A DNA stretch of 64,000 nt from Paenalkalicoccus suaedae (GTDB lineage Bacteria; Bacillota; Bacilli; Bacillales; Salisediminibacteriaceae), in the NCBI RefSeq assembly GCF_006965545.2, contig NZ_CP041372.2, positions 1,612,001 to 1,676,000 on the forward strand. Direction: 5' to 3'. Position 1 is the first letter of the stretch, and each line of letters opens with the position of its first letter. This document shows positions 54,599-64,000 of this stretch, piece after piece. The notes under the pieces were generated by a model that searched no databases, had not been told where the DNA came from, and saw only the letters and a program-made list of their open reading frames with translations. A program made the position numbers and the translations under genes.

Positions 54599-56421
54599 CT
54601 GATCTCAAATACTGTGGAATGCGTTCAGAAATAGATTACCAGAAGGCCATGAAAACAAAAGCAGATTATCTTGGATTTATTTTTGTGAAAAGTAAGCGTC
54701 AGGTTGATCCGAACGACGTACGTAATTGGGTCAATACACACGGACGCCATGGTAAAAAGCTAGTCGGGGTGTTTGTAAATGAAGATATTGAATCAATTGT
54801 AAACACGGCAAACGTAGCTCAGTTAGACGGTTTGCAGTTGCATGGAACAGAGGACGTTAAAACGGTAAGGGCCCTTAAAGAGCAAACGGACTGCTTTATT
54901 ATTAAAACGATCCATCATAATAAAGATGCCTTAAAGACGATGGCAGCGTATAACGATCTTGTCGACATCTTTTTAGTAGACACAAAAACAGAGACAGAGT
55001 GGGGTGGCTCTGGTATCTCCTTTGACTGGAAAGCTATTCCTTCATACAAGGAGCAAGCTAAAACGCAGGATACGCCACTTTTTGTAGCTGGCGGTATCAC
55101 CCCAGATAATGTGAACGACTTAATGTCTTTTAAACCTGATGGCATTGATGTTTCGTCAGGTATTGAATCAGCAGCGTCAAAAGATGAAAGGAAGATGAAA
55201 AAAATGGCAGAATCAGTCAAGAAAACGTATCAAGCACCAGACCATTTAGGTCGCTTTGGTGATTTTGGTGGTAAATATGTTCCTGAAACACTGATGTACG
55301 CGCTTGAAGAGCTTGAAGAAGCATATAAGGAAGCGCAACAGGATGAGTCATTTAAACAAGCCTTAATCAAAGAGCTGTATGAATATTCTGGTCGTCCTAC
55401 GGCGATGACATATGCAGAAAGACTGTCCGAACATTACGGTGGAGCGCAAATTTACTTGAAGCGAGAGGATCTTAATCATACAGGTGCTCACAAAATCAAT
55501 AATGCGCTAGCTCAGGGACTTTTAGCGATGCGTATGGGAAAGAAACAGATTATCGCTGAAACAGGAGCTGGTCAGCACGGTGTAGCATCTGCGACAGTTG
55601 CCGCAAGGTTTGGACTGAGCTGTAAGGTATTTATGGGAGCAGAAGATATTCGTCGCCAAGAGCTTAACGTATTTCGTATGAGACTATTAGGAGCGGAAGT
55701 AATAGAAGTACAATCAGGCGGTAAAACGTTAAAGGATGCTACAAATGAAGCAATTCGCCACTGGGTTGCAAATGTAGAAGATACATTTTATCTGATTGGA
55801 AGTGCAGTAGGCCCTCATCCATATCCAATGATGGTTCGTGACTTTCAAAGTGTGATTGGGGAAGAGAGTATTGCGCAGATGAAGCGTATGATTGGCCGTT
55901 TGCCTGATGAGGTAGTTGCATGTGTTGGTGGAGGAAGTAACGCAATCGGGATGTTCCACCCATTCATTAACTATGACGATGTCGCGTTAACTGGCATTGA
56001 GGCTGCTGGTAAAGGTGTTGACACAACCGAACATGCAGCAACGTTAACAAGAGGTCGTAAAGGTGTCTTACACGGATCACTTTCTTACCTTCTGCAAGAC
56101 GAAAATGGGAATATAACAGAGCCTTACTCCATTTCAGCAGGACTTGATTATCCAGGTATAGGTCCTGAGCATGCACACCTTCGTGATATTAAGCGAGTTA
56201 ACTATGAATCCGTCACAGATGATGAAGCAATGAAAGCATTAAAAGACCTTTGTGAGCTTGAAGGTATTTTACCAGCAATCGAAACAGCGCATGCACTAGC
56301 ATATGTAGAAAGACATGCTAAAACGATGTCGAAAGACGATGTATTACTCGTTTGTCTCTCTGGACGAGGAGATAAAGACGTGATGACGATTCAAGAGACA
56401 TTGGAGGCAGATAAGGGATGA
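54595..56421 (+). CDS. trpFB: TrpF-TrpB fusion: phosphoribosylanthranilate isomerase / tryptophan synthase beta
   Basis: One 608-residue open frame carries two normally separate enzymes. Residues 1-about 210 are TrpF (general base Cys7 in KYCGMR, general acid Asp129 in [21 protein letters not shown]). Residues about 214-608 are TrpB ([19 protein letters not shown] Lys300 in HTGAHK, Glu322 in [19 protein letters not shown]). There is almost no linker: the TrpF C-terminal helix runs into the TrpB N terminus. In-frame ATGs at codons 201 and 204, the latter nine bases after AAAGGAAG, might also allow a separate TrpB. Both catalytic sets are intact. Confidence 0.92.
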   Translation: MTDLKYCGMRSEIDYQKAMKTKADYLGFIFVKSKRQVDPNDVRNWVNTHGRHGKKLVGVFVNEDIESIVNTANVAQLDGLQLHGTEDVKTVRALKEQTDCFIIKTIHHNKDALKTMAAYNDLVDIFLVDTKTETEWGGSGISFDWKAIPSYKEQAKTQDTPLFVAGGITPDNVNDLMSFKPDGIDVSSGIESAASKDERKMKKMAESVKKTYQAPDHLGRFGDFGGKYVPETLMYALEELEEAYKEAQQDESFKQALIKELYEYSGRPTAMTYAERLSEHYGGAQIYLKREDLNHTGAHKINNALAQGLLAMRMGKKQIIAETGAGQHGVASATVAARFGLSCKVFMGAEDIRRQELNVFRMRLLGAEVIEVQSGGKTLKDATNEAIRHWVANVEDTFYLIGSAVGPHPYPMMVRDFQSVIGEESIAQMKRMIGRLPDEVVACVGGGSNAIGMFHPFINYDDVALTGIEAAGKGVDTTEHAATLTRGRKGVLHGSLSYLLQDENGNITEPYSISAGLDYPGIGPEHAHLRDIKRVNYESVTDDEAMKALKDLCELEGILPAIETAHALAYVERHAKTMSKDDVLLVCLSGRGDKDVMTIQETLEADKG

Positions 56422-57212
56422 ACCGTTTAAAACAAGATGCTTTTCAATCTAAAAAAGAACGTTTTGTACCATATATTATGAGCAGTGACCCGTCTTATGA
56501 GGCTTCCATCGATATTGCGTTAACGCTTGAAGAAGCAGGCGTTGACGCAATTGAGTGGGGCGTACCATTTAGTGATCCACTAGCTGATGGACCAGTTATT
56601 CAAGAGGCCGGTGATCGTGCTCGTAAAGCAGGCGGTGGTCTGCGTCGGGCAGTTGAAGGAGCAAAAGAAGCACGCGCAAAAGGATTAACGGTTCCGCTTG
56701 TCCTATTCACGTACATTAACCCTGTATTATCTGTTGGTTTTAAAGAGGTAATAGAGCTAATGGAGGACGCAGATATGGATGGGATTTTAATTCCTGATCT
56801 TCCTTTTGAGGAGAGCGAGGAATTACGTGCACTATGTAATGAGAAAGGGATTTCGTTAATTTCATTAGTTGCACCAAGCTCTAAAAATCGGATGGAGAAA
56901 ATTAGTCGTCTTGGCGATGGATTTATTTATTACGTGACTTCCCTAGGTGTTACAGGTACGAGAGAGAGTTTTGCTGAGGAGCTTTCCGAGTCTATCCAAA
57001 AGTTACGCGACGTTGCTTCCGTTCCTGTGCTTGCTGGATTTGGTATATCCACCCGTGAGCACGTCCAGCACTTCCAATCGATCGCCGACGGCGTCATTGT
57101 AGGTAGTGCCTTAGTGCGCTTTATTTCAGAGCGTGAGGATACCCTATTACAAGCAAATCGGGAAAAACCTTTGCAGGAGATTAAATCATTTATTGAAGAG
57201 CTTTGCTCTTAG
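56418..57212 (+). CDS. trpA: Tryptophan synthase alpha chain
   Basis: A 264-residue TIM-barrel TrpA that cleaves indole-3-glycerol phosphate and channels indole to TrpB. Catalytic Glu in [19 protein letters not shown] with the second acid in the same block, and GTRESF in the phosphate region. Overlaps the fusion gene by four bases. Its partner subunit is the C-terminal part of the TrpF-TrpB fusion. Confidence 0.95.
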   Translation: MNRLKQDAFQSKKERFVPYIMSSDPSYEASIDIALTLEEAGVDAIEWGVPFSDPLADGPVIQEAGDRARKAGGGLRRAVEGAKEARAKGLTVPLVLFTYINPVLSVGFKEVIELMEDADMDGILIPDLPFEESEELRALCNEKGISLISLVAPSSKNRMEKISRLGDGFIYYVTSLGVTGTRESFAEELSESIQKLRDVASVPVLAGFGISTREHVQHFQSIADGVIVGSALVRFISEREDTLLQANREKPLQEIKSFIEELCS

Positions 57213-57230
57213 TATAGAGGAGGAATTGTC

Positions 57231-58313
57231 TTGAAGATTAAATCAACGCTCCACGGTCTAACCCCATATCAACCTGGGAAGCCGATGGAGGAAGTAAAGC
57301 GCGAGCTTGGTCTTGATGAAGTAGTTAAGCTTGCTTCAAATGAAAATCCATACGGTGCTTCAGATAGCGTCCAAGCAGCGATTCAAGAAGCAGTATCTTC
57401 TATTGCTATTTATCCAGATGGTGGAGCGGCAAAACTCCGTCAAAAAGTGGCGGAGCTTCACAATATTGACGAGCAACAGATTATTTTTGGGAATGGCTCG
57501 GATGAAGTCATCCTTATTCTATGTCGTGCATTATTAAGTGCTGGTGATTCGATTGTGACGGCTACACCGACGTTTCCCCAATATAAGCATAACGCCGTTA
57601 TTGAGGGGGCGAATGTGATCGAAGTGCCCTTAGTAAATGGAACGCATGATTTAGATGCGATGTACGATGCGATTGATGAGACGACTAAAATTGTTTTTGT
57701 TTGTAATCCTAATAATCCATCAGGAACGTATGTGAACGAAGAGGCGTTTATGTCCTTTTTAAAGCGTGTCCCTAAAGACGTTTTAGTAGTGAGTGATGAG
57801 GCGTATGAAGAGTACGTCACTGCAGAGGACTACCCCGACACAATTCCTCTAATCAAGAACTATGATAATTTGATGGTATTACGCACTTTTTCGAAAGCGT
57901 ATGGCATTGCATCGCTACGAGTTGGTTATGGTGTTGCGAATGCAAGTTTTATACAAGGGATTGAACCAGGTCGTGAGCCGTTTAATACGAATAGTATCGC
58001 GCAGGCAGCAGCACTTGCAGCTTTAGATGACCAAGATTTCATTGCGGATTGTAAGGTTAAAAACAAAGAAGAGCTAGAGCTGTTTGAAGCATTTTGTGAG
58101 GATAACGGATTTCCGTATTATCCGTCTCAAACGAACTTTCTCTTGTTTAGTGTGAACAAGCCAGGTGGAGAGGTATTTGATTACTTACTGCGCAAAGGCT
58201 TCATCGTTCGTAACGGAGAGGCTTTAGGATTCCCTTCCTATGTTCGAGTAACGCTCGGCACAAAAGAGCAAAATGAGCGCATTCGATCACTATTAACAGA
58301 TTGGCTACTTTAG
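57231..58313 (+). CDS. hisC: Histidinol-phosphate aminotransferase
   Basis: A 360-residue class II PLP aminotransferase, which in Bacillus serves histidine synthesis and also aromatic amino acid transamination. PLP lysine in [27 protein letters not shown] near the N terminus, NPNNPSGT and [11 protein letters not shown] start at 57231, well spaced from AGGAGGA. Continues the trp operon without a terminator, as in the B. subtilis aro supraoperon. Confidence 0.94.
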   Translation: MKIKSTLHGLTPYQPGKPMEEVKRELGLDEVVKLASNENPYGASDSVQAAIQEAVSSIAIYPDGGAAKLRQKVAELHNIDEQQIIFGNGSDEVILILCRALLSAGDSIVTATPTFPQYKHNAVIEGANVIEVPLVNGTHDLDAMYDAIDETTKIVFVCNPNNPSGTYVNEEAFMSFLKRVPKDVLVVSDEAYEEYVTAEDYPDTIPLIKNYDNLMVLRTFSKAYGIASLRVGYGVANASFIQGIEPGREPFNTNSIAQAAALAALDDQDFIADCKVKNKEELELFEAFCEDNGFPYYPSQTNFLLFSVNKPGGEVFDYLLRKGFIVRNGEALGFPSYVRVTLGTKEQNERIRSLLTDWLL

Positions 58314-58323
58314 GAGGATTCAC

Positions 58324-59427
58324 GTGAGTAAACAAATTGCATTAATTGGACTTGGTTTAATAGGGGGGTCTCTTGCTCTAGCAATTAAGAGCGGACTCCC
58401 TAAAGCACAAATCAAGGGCTTCGATATTGATCAAAACTCTGTCAAGCTCGCTTCGACTCTGCAAATTATCGACGAGCAGGCAGAATCTCTTGAAGATGCT
58501 GTGAGAGATGCAGATATTATTATTTTAGCTGCTCCTGTAGAGAGCACGATTAAGTTGATTCAGCAACTAGAGACGCTACCGCTTCAAGCTGGTGCCATTG
58601 TGACAGACGTTGGAAGTACAAAAGAAACGGTTGTCGTTGCGGGTAATAAACTGCAATCAAAAGGAGTCTTTTTTATCGGAGGTCATCCGATGGCAGGCTC
58701 TCATAAAACAGGCGTTGAAGCATCGATTGAACGCCTATTCGAGAATGCCTATTACGTATTAACGCCAGCAGAAGGCGTGCCTGATAATAAGCTTATTCAG
58801 CTACAAAACGTGTTAAAGGGGACAAAAGCAAAATTTATTCAGTTAGAGCCAGCCTCGCATGATCGATTTGCTGGGCTCATCAGTCATTTCCCACATATCG
58901 TTGCATCTGCTCTCGTTCATCACGTGGCAAAAGCAGGCGATGAAGATCCATTGATTACGCAGCTTGCAGCTGGTGGATTTAGAGACATCACGCGGATTGC
59001 GTCTGCTTCTCCAACGATGTGGCGAGATATACTCATGCACAATAAAGAGCAACTACTCCCAATGATTCAAGAGTGGAATGCTATTATGAAGAACGTCGAG
59101 GACATGCTACATACGGATGATGATGAAGCTATTTATGCCTTTTTTGCCGATGCAAAGGATGTTCGTGATAACTTACCATCTAAGAAAAAAGGGGCTATGC
59201 TTCCTTTTTATGATTTATATGTAGACATTCCTGACCATCCTGGCGTTATTTCGGATGTTACAGCAATATTAGCTAAGGCGAGTATTAGCATTACCAACAT
59301 TCGAATTATTGAAGCACGCGAAGGCATAATGGGGGCATTAAGACTTAGCTTCCGTTCTGAAGAAGATTTAACTGTCGCAAAACAACAATTAGAAGAGCAC
59401 GCATATGAAGCGTACGATGTACAGTAA
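58324..59427 (+). CDS. tyrA: Prephenate dehydrogenase
   Basis: A 367-residue NAD-dependent TyrA making 4-hydroxyphenylpyruvate. N-terminal LIGLGLIGGSLALAIK, HPMAGSHKTG, FPHIVASALVHH, and a C-terminal ACT domain (DLYVDIPDHPGVISDVTAIL) for feedback control by tyrosine. GTG start at 58324 after AGGAGG. Fits between hisC and aroA in the supraoperon. Confidence 0.95.
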   Translation: MSKQIALIGLGLIGGSLALAIKSGLPKAQIKGFDIDQNSVKLASTLQIIDEQAESLEDAVRDADIIILAAPVESTIKLIQQLETLPLQAGAIVTDVGSTKETVVVAGNKLQSKGVFFIGGHPMAGSHKTGVEASIERLFENAYYVLTPAEGVPDNKLIQLQNVLKGTKAKFIQLEPASHDRFAGLISHFPHIVASALVHHVAKAGDEDPLITQLAAGGFRDITRIASASPTMWRDILMHNKEQLLPMIQEWNAIMKNVEDMLHTDDDEAIYAFFADAKDVRDNLPSKKKGAMLPFYDLYVDIPDHPGVISDVTAILAKASISITNIRIIEAREGIMGALRLSFRSEEDLTVAKQQLEEHAYEAYDVQ

Positions 59428-59439
59428 GAGGAGGCGTCT

Positions 59440-60732
59440 ATGGAGAAGGTGATTTATCAAGCGAAAAAGCCCCTACAAGGGACAGTGGTGACTCCTGGAG
59501 ACAAGTCGATCAGCCATAGATCGGTTATGTTTGCGGCCATCGCGGAGGGCACATCGGAGATTACGGGCTTTCTCCGAGGTCAAGACTGCTTAAGCACGAT
59601 TTCATGTATGAGACAGCTAGGTGTAAAAATTGAAGAGACTGAGGATAAAATAATTGTCCACGGGAAAGGCGTTCATGGCTTAACAGAACCAAAAGAAATA
59701 TTAGACGTTGGTAATTCAGGGACGACGATCCGACTTCTCTCTGGAATTTTAGCAGGTCAACCTTTTGCGTCTATGTTAATTGGGGATGATTCCATTGCAA
59801 AACGACCTATGAGAAGAGTCACAGGACCGTTAAAAATGATGAACGCAACGATTGACGGTAGAGATTATGCAAACTTAACGCCAATTGCTATTCGAGGTGG
59901 CAGTTTACAAGGGATGTCGTATGTATCTCCTGTTGCTAGTGCGCAGGTGAAGTCTGCCATTTTACTAGCAGGTCTTTATGCAAATGGCACGACGACAGTT
60001 GCTGAACCTCATAAGTCACGAGATCATACGGAAAGAATGTTGCAAGCTTTTGGAGTCGATGTCACTTCTTCGGAGCTTTCGGCATCCATTCAAGGTGGAC
60101 AAAAGCTTACTGCGACTAATGTGCACGTTCCTGGAGACGTATCTTCTGCTACATTTATGCTCGTTGCGGCTGCTATTGTACCTGATAGTGATGTTACTCT
60201 TACTAATGTAGGGTTAAATCCAACGAGATCAGGTATTATTGATGTGCTCGAGCGTATGGGGGCGTCCCTTACATTTTCTAACGAAAAGACGGTGGGGGGA
60301 GAGCCAGTGGCGGATATTCGAATTCGCTATCAGGAGCTAACCTCGACAACCGTTGAGGGAGCGGAAATTCCTCGGTTGATTGATGAGATTCCTGCTATTG
60401 CGCTGTTAGCAACGCAAGCGAAAGGGACTACCGTGATTAAAGACGCAGAAGAACTAAAAGTAAAGGAAACGAATCGGATCGATACGGTTGTTTTACAGCT
60501 CCAGAAGCTCGGTGCGTCGATTGAAGCGACGGATGATGGTATGATCATCCATGGTGGGGAATCGTTGCACGGTGGAAGCGCAGAGAGCTATCACGATCAT
60601 CGTATCGGCATGACTATGGCTCTCGCTGGTCTCATCTCAGAGAATCCAGTGTCTGTTTCAGGAACAGATGCGATTGCAGTCTCCTATCCAAATTTCTTCA
60701 CTCATTTAGAAGAACTCCAAGGAGATTCATGA
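59440..60732 (+). CDS. aroA: 5-enolpyruvylshikimate-3-phosphate synthase
   Basis: A 430-residue EPSP synthase (AroE in B. subtilis nomenclature). Substrate sites [37 protein letters not shown], and [13 protein letters not shown] are conserved. SD GAGGCG. Last gene of the aro/trp/his/tyr cluster, with a hairpin following. Confidence 0.95.
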   Translation: MEKVIYQAKKPLQGTVVTPGDKSISHRSVMFAAIAEGTSEITGFLRGQDCLSTISCMRQLGVKIEETEDKIIVHGKGVHGLTEPKEILDVGNSGTTIRLLSGILAGQPFASMLIGDDSIAKRPMRRVTGPLKMMNATIDGRDYANLTPIAIRGGSLQGMSYVSPVASAQVKSAILLAGLYANGTTTVAEPHKSRDHTERMLQAFGVDVTSSELSASIQGGQKLTATNVHVPGDVSSATFMLVAAAIVPDSDVTLTNVGLNPTRSGIIDVLERMGASLTFSNEKTVGGEPVADIRIRYQELTSTTVEGAEIPRLIDEIPAIALLATQAKGTTVIKDAEELKVKETNRIDTVVLQLQKLGASIEATDDGMIIHGGESLHGGSAESYHDHRIGMTMALAGLISENPVSVSGTDAIAVSYPNFFTHLEELQGDS

Positions 60733-60738
60733 TTCATT

Positions 60739-60769
60739 GCCTATCAGACGAAAATCTGGTAGGCTTTTG
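60739..60769 (+). terminator. Terminator at the end of the aro-trp supraoperon
   Basis: A ten-bp stem with one wobble (60739-60748 / 60755-60764), six-base loop and four T. Moderate strength. Confidence 0.65.
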
Positions 60770-60800
60770 TGCGCAGAGATATTTGAGGAGGCTATAAGTA

Positions 60801-62069
60801 ATGAATGAAAAAGTAGCACGCATCGTGAAAATGATAGAAGACGGCCAGCATGAAAAAGGCCTTCAAGATTTAGCGGCTTATGTAAAAGAAGCTGATGATG
60901 AAACGAGACGAGATATAGCAGAGCTTTATTTCCAGCTAGGTTTAGTCGATAAGGCGCTTGAGATCACAGAGGAACTCATGTTCTCTTATCCGGATAATGG
61001 AGAGCTGTTTGCGTTTGCCTCAGAGTGCTACATTGAGCTAGGTAAAGAGCAGGAAGCACTAGATATGCTAAATGAAATTAAAAAAGATGGTCCTGCATTT
61101 TTACAGGCGCAACTATTACTTGCAGACCTATATGAAAGTCAAGGACTAGAAGAGGTTGCCGAACAAAAGCTGTTAGAAGCAATCAAGCAGTTGCCGAATG
61201 AGGTTGTATTATTATATGGATTAGGTGAATTCTATCTAAATCGAGGCGATTTTAAGCAGGCGATCTCTTATTACAAGCGAGTGATTCATCAGGACGATTT
61301 AAGTGATCTACCTGTTGATCCTCGCATTCGACTGGCAGAAGCGTTTAGCGCCACGGGTCAATTTGAAGAAGCGCTCGATTATTATAAAAAAGGTCTTCAA
61401 GAAGAGCGTACGACAGAGGCTATGTACGGGTATGGTGTCACAGCTATGCAGCTAGAGGATTACGAAACGGCAATTGATGCGTTTACCGTTGTACTAAAGC
61501 AGGATCCTGACTTTACGACTGCTTATGCCAACCTAGGTAAGGCTTACATGGCTATTAAGAAATGGGAGGACGCTCAGGAGACATTTGAAGAAGGCTTACG
61601 TCGCGATGAATACAATGAGAGCTTGTATTTGGAGCTTGCTAGACTCTTGCTTTCTCAAGGGCATGGAGAAGACGGACAAGTCTTTTTAGAGAAGGTAATA
61701 GCACTCAATCCATCGAACTTGTCAGCTGTGACGGAAGCGTTGCGCTACTATGATGACGTTGAGGATTATGATGCGATGCTTGACCTCGTTCGTTTTTTAG
61801 ATGATTACAATGAGTTTGATCCGCTGTTTGAACGATATCGTGCTAAAGCACTTTACGAAGCGGATGATATCACTGGTGCTATTCAAGCCTATGATATTGC
61901 TATAGCTGAACTCGCTGAAGAGGTAACTCTTTACGAAGAGGCTTATCCTGTTTATTTTGCTAACGGTCAAAGAGAAAAAGCGCTAGAGCTACTTCGAAAA
62001 ATAGTCGTGTTAGATCCAGAGCGAGAGGATATAGCTATGAGGATTGAAGATTTAGAGCAAGAAAGTTGA
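60801..62069 (+). CDS. ypiA: Tetratricopeptide repeat protein YpiA
   Basis: A 422-residue protein built almost entirely of TPR helices (for example YGLGEFYLNRGDFKQAISYYKR and FTTAYANLGKAYMAIKKWED). TPR proteins scaffold protein contacts; no catalytic domain is visible. Position aroA-ypiA-ypiB-ypiF-qcrA equals B. subtilis. SD GAGGAGG. Confidence 0.88.
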   Translation: MNEKVARIVKMIEDGQHEKGLQDLAAYVKEADDETRRDIAELYFQLGLVDKALEITEELMFSYPDNGELFAFASECYIELGKEQEALDMLNEIKKDGPAFLQAQLLLADLYESQGLEEVAEQKLLEAIKQLPNEVVLLYGLGEFYLNRGDFKQAISYYKRVIHQDDLSDLPVDPRIRLAEAFSATGQFEEALDYYKKGLQEERTTEAMYGYGVTAMQLEDYETAIDAFTVVLKQDPDFTTAYANLGKAYMAIKKWEDAQETFEEGLRRDEYNESLYLELARLLLSQGHGEDGQVFLEKVIALNPSNLSAVTEALRYYDDVEDYDAMLDLVRFLDDYNEFDPLFERYRAKALYEADDITGAIQAYDIAIAELAEEVTLYEEAYPVYFANGQREKALELLRKIVVLDPEREDIAMRIEDLEQES

Positions 62070-62172
62070 AACGTTTGCAGGATATTGAGCGTGAATGTAG
62101 AATAAGTATAACAACCGATAAATGTTAAGAAACTTTTTCGCTCGAATCTGACTTATCAAGGGAGGGGTCGTG

Positions 62173-62724
62173 ATGAATAGTCCAATTCCAGTAATGGAGA
62201 AAAGGGACTTTCTAAAGTGGTTCCTAGAAAAGTACCAGCTAAAGCGACGAGAGTGTGCATGGCTTTTAAACTTTTTAATGAGTGACGACATCTTAATGGA
62301 GCGCGTGCATTTTGTTGAACAAGCAGAGTTTTGCCCAAAAGCGCTCATGATTTCCGCTAACAACGTGGATCAAGTTCCGTTTGCGTTTCACAAAAATCAG
62401 CACGTGACAATGGATGCGGAAAAGTCCTTTCATGATATTCGGTTAAATAGAAATGAAGATATTTATATCCAGCTAAACTTCAAAGATAAGCATGCACTAC
62501 CCCAATATGTTGCGGTGCTTGAGGAGAATCCTTATCTTCCGGCTAATGTTGCTGAAGAAACGGTTCAGAGTTTACTTGCAGAAATGGTACTCGATGAATC
62601 GATTCGACATAAGCAGTTAACGGAGCTTTCTCTTCAAATCGACCTTGCGTTAGAGCACGGAGATAAAGCGCGCTTCTTGGAACTATCAAAACAATATTCG
62701 GAGCTAAAAGCCCTGTACTCTTAG
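62173..62724 (+). CDS. ypiB: YpiB, UPF0302/IDEAL domain protein
   Basis: A 183-residue protein with the UPF0302 domain (KRDFLKWFLEKYQLKRRECAW at the start) and a C-terminal IDEAL motif region (ELSLQIDLALEHGDKARFLEL). The ATG at 62173 follows GGAGGGG; the GTG at 62170 is an alternative. Precise role not established; in B. subtilis it sits just upstream of the qcr genes. Confidence 0.88.
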   Translation: MNSPIPVMEKRDFLKWFLEKYQLKRRECAWLLNFLMSDDILMERVHFVEQAEFCPKALMISANNVDQVPFAFHKNQHVTMDAEKSFHDIRLNRNEDIYIQLNFKDKHALPQYVAVLEENPYLPANVAEETVQSLLAEMVLDESIRHKQLTELSLQIDLALEHGDKARFLELSKQYSELKALYS

Positions 62725-62738
62725 GGCTTTTCTTTTTT
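62706..62738 (+). terminator. Hairpin overlapping the ypiB stop
   Basis: A nine-bp perfect stem (62706-62714 / 62723-62731), eight-base loop, then CTTTTTT. The stop codon lies within it, and it may reduce readthrough into ypiF. Confidence 0.7.
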
Positions 62739-62751
62739 GGAGGTCTAAAAG

Positions 62752-63216
62752 ATGAAGTGGATCGAATCGGATTATAAGACATTTGTAAAGGCAAAAGAAT
62801 ATGTGGATACTGTCATTATTCCACTTATTCCGGTAGAGGCAGGTCGCAATCAAGCGGACAGTGTTAGAATGAGCGAGTTTACAGGCTTTTTAACAGACTA
62901 TCTAGAGCGACAGTTTATGGGGAGGCTATTGTTAACCCCTGCGTTCACGTATTTACCTACAGAAGAGAAAGATGCCTTGCAAAAGCGGGCTGAAAGCTTT
63001 GCTTCGCATTTTAAAGATGCATCCTTACCTCACGTCTTTTTTGTGACAGCTGATATGGCATGGCGCCATCTTATTGAGCCTGAAGTTGGAGAGCTAATTT
63101 GGATTCCATCATTCTCTGTAGCTGATATGGAAGCGGCTAAAAGACAACAAGCGTTTGAACAACAGGCGAAGCAAATAATCCCTTTATTTACGGAAAAATG
63201 GAACGACACGAAATAG
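62752..63216 (+). CDS. ypiF: YpiF family protein (DUF2487)
   Basis: A 154-residue soluble protein starting MKWIESDYKTFVKAKEYVDT, typical of YpiF/DUF2487. No catalytic motif recognised. SD GGAGG before the ATG. Always found ahead of qcrA in Bacillus, so it may be linked to the bc complex, but this is unproven. Confidence 0.85.
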   Translation: MKWIESDYKTFVKAKEYVDTVIIPLIPVEAGRNQADSVRMSEFTGFLTDYLERQFMGRLLLTPAFTYLPTEEKDALQKRAESFASHFKDASLPHVFFVTADMAWRHLIEPEVGELIWIPSFSVADMEAAKRQQAFEQQAKQIIPLFTEKWNDTK

Positions 63217-63250
63217 ACATTATTCTTGCAAAATGTTTTCCCGGATTATA

Positions 63251-63280
63251 TTGACAGCCCGTGTTTTGTTAAGCTATCAT
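63251..63280 (+). promoter_or_regulatory. Sigma-A promoter of qcrABC
   Basis: TTGACA (63251-63256, perfect), 18-base spacer, TATCAT (63275-63280), about 65 bp before qcrA. Confidence 0.65.
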
Positions 63281-63344
63281 TAAATAGTCTTAGTATGATA
63301 AATTATAAAAATGTGTGTAGAAACGGTAGTGAGGAGGGAAGGTC

Positions 63345-63845
63345 GTGAGCGAGAAAAAGCATCGGGTATCTAGACGCCAATTTTTAACCTATACACTTAC
63401 AGGTGTAGGCGGTTTCATGGCAGCAGGAATGCTCGCTCCAATGGTCAGAATGGCATTGGATCCAGCGCTTGAGGCAGGTGGAGATTCAGAATTTGTTTCT
63501 ATCGGTCTAAGCGAAGCTGACTTAACAGAAGAACCACAACGAGTAGATTTCTCCGTAGAATTAGAGGACGGTTGGTATACTTCTGAACAATCAAGATCTG
63601 CATGGGTATTCCTAAATGAAGGGGAAGTCATGGCTCTGTCTCCTGTTTGTACACATCTAGGATGTACAGTGGATTGGAACACAAGTCCGGAAAACCAAGA
63701 TCAGTTCTTCTGTCCATGTCACTTTGGACGATTCGAACGAGATGGTACGAACGTTCCGGGGACACCACCAACGCGTCCATTGGATGTGTATGATGTAGAG
63801 GTTCGAGATGGAATGATTTACTTAGGACAAATTAATCAGCGTTAA
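63345..63845 (+). CDS. qcrA: Menaquinol:cytochrome c oxidoreductase Rieske subunit
   Basis: A 166-residue Rieske iron-sulfur protein. Twin-arginine-type start (SRRQFLTYT) and one span (about 16-36), then the Rieske fold with cluster ligands C102-T-H104-L-G-C107 and C123-P-C125-H126. It transfers electrons from menaquinol to cytochrome c inside the bc complex. GTG start at 63345 after GAGGAGGG. Confidence 0.96.
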   Translation: MSEKKHRVSRRQFLTYTLTGVGGFMAAGMLAPMVRMALDPALEAGGDSEFVSIGLSEADLTEEPQRVDFSVELEDGWYTSEQSRSAWVFLNEGEVMALSPVCTHLGCTVDWNTSPENQDQFFCPCHFGRFERDGTNVPGTPPTRPLDVYDVEVRDGMIYLGQINQR

Positions 63846-63858
63846 GGGGGGCCAAATA

Positions 63859-64000
63859 ATGCTTCAGAAAGTGTATGACTGGGTGGACGAGCGGCTTGAT
63901 ATTACCCCATTATGGCGCGATATTGCAGACCACGAAGTTCCTGAGCACGTGAACCCTGCCCATCATTTTTCAGCGTTCGTTTATTGTTTTGGTGGCTTGA
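63859..64000 (+). CDS. qcrB: Menaquinol:cytochrome c oxidoreductase cytochrome b subunit (3' truncated)
   Basis: The first 47 codons of a cytochrome b6-type protein (MLQKVYDWVDERLDITPLW ... PEHVNPAHHFSAFVYCFGG), cut off by the window edge. Strong SD (AAGGGGGG). The start and order after qcrA fit QcrB, which binds the b haems. Confidence 0.9.
   Translation, partial: MLQKVYDWVDERLDITPLWRDIADHEVPEHVNPAHHFSAFVYCFGGL

Noticed and set aside
55729-55963. Antisense open frames inside trpB
   Set aside because: They mirror codon structure of the strongly conserved TrpB sequence and lack ribosome-binding sites.
54595-56421. TrpF-TrpB as two overlapping genes or a pseudogene
   Set aside because: The frame is continuous with all catalytic residues of both enzymes in the same frame and no stop between them; separate genes would need a stop or frame change.

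Overview
The window comes from a low-to-moderate GC, endospore-forming member of the Bacillaceae. It carries many sporulation and germination genes (spoVAD/AE, dacB-spmAB, sleB-ypeB, spoVIF, spoIVA). Gene order follows, almost gene for gene, the Bacillus subtilis stretch that runs from the res operon and serA through ypbB-recS, gudB, cmk, der-gpsA, spoIVA-hbs-mtrAB-hepS/T, aro-trp-his-tyr to qcrABC (order recalled, not searched). Departures from that order (fhs, futalosine-type menaquinone genes, a CarH-like regulator, a TrpF-TrpB fusion) suggest a Bacillus relative outside the B. subtilis group, possibly an alkaliphile-type lineage. That placement is inference. No rRNA, tRNA, CRISPR array, prophage or intact insertion sequence was seen.

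Layout. 1-3.1 kb: end of a spoVA operon joined directly to dacB-spmA-spmB. 3.2-10.7 kb: rluB, the resABC cytochrome c maturation genes, the resDE two-component system and a cobalamin adenosyltransferase. 10.9-14.1 kb (minus strand): an acidic SurA-N-like lipoprotein, serA and a 4Fe-4S ferredoxin. 14.2-20 kb: ypbB, recS, a CPBP protease, a tiny membrane protein, fhs and a phosphoesterase. 20-25.9 kb: a MerR/B12-binding regulator, mecB, gudB, ypdA, ansA (minus) and prsW. 26-30.9 kb: a small zinc-ribbon gene, sleB-ypeB, the PilZ protein YpfA/MotI, cmk and plsC. 31-40 kb: ypfD, fni, yphA, der-plsY-gpsA, spoVIF, yphE-yphF and spoIVA. 41-47.4 kb: hbs, folE-mtrB (TRAP), hepS-menG-mqnP-mqnA-hepT and ndk. 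47.9-60.7 kb: cheR, aroC-aroB, a TRAP-type leader, trpE-D-C-(FB)-A, hisC, tyrA and aroA. 60.8-64 kb: ypiA, ypiB, ypiF, qcrA and the start of qcrB.

How the parts fit. Much of the window serves the menaquinone/cytochrome c respiratory chain. HepS/HepT make the heptaprenyl tail, MqnA opens the futalosine route from chorismate, MqnP attaches the tail and MenG performs the final methylation. ResABC mature c-type haems, ResDE regulate, and QcrAB belong to the menaquinol:cytochrome c oxidoreductase. AroC/AroB/AroA supply chorismate to both menaquinone (via MqnA) and tryptophan (via TrpE). TRAP, encoded about 9 kb upstream, has its probable RNA target in front of trpE. The adenosyltransferase could provide adenosylcobalamin for the B12-binding regulator at 20.1 kb.

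Most notable: (i) an in-frame TrpF-TrpB fusion with a possible internal start; (ii) mqnP-mqnA embedded in the hepS-menG-hepT operon; (iii) a MerR regulator with both the W-x9-EH and DxHxxG signatures of CarH/LitR photoreceptors next to a promoter-proximal palindrome; (iv) a TRAP leader in which 11 KAG triplets can be counted, but the first two fall in the likely -10 region.
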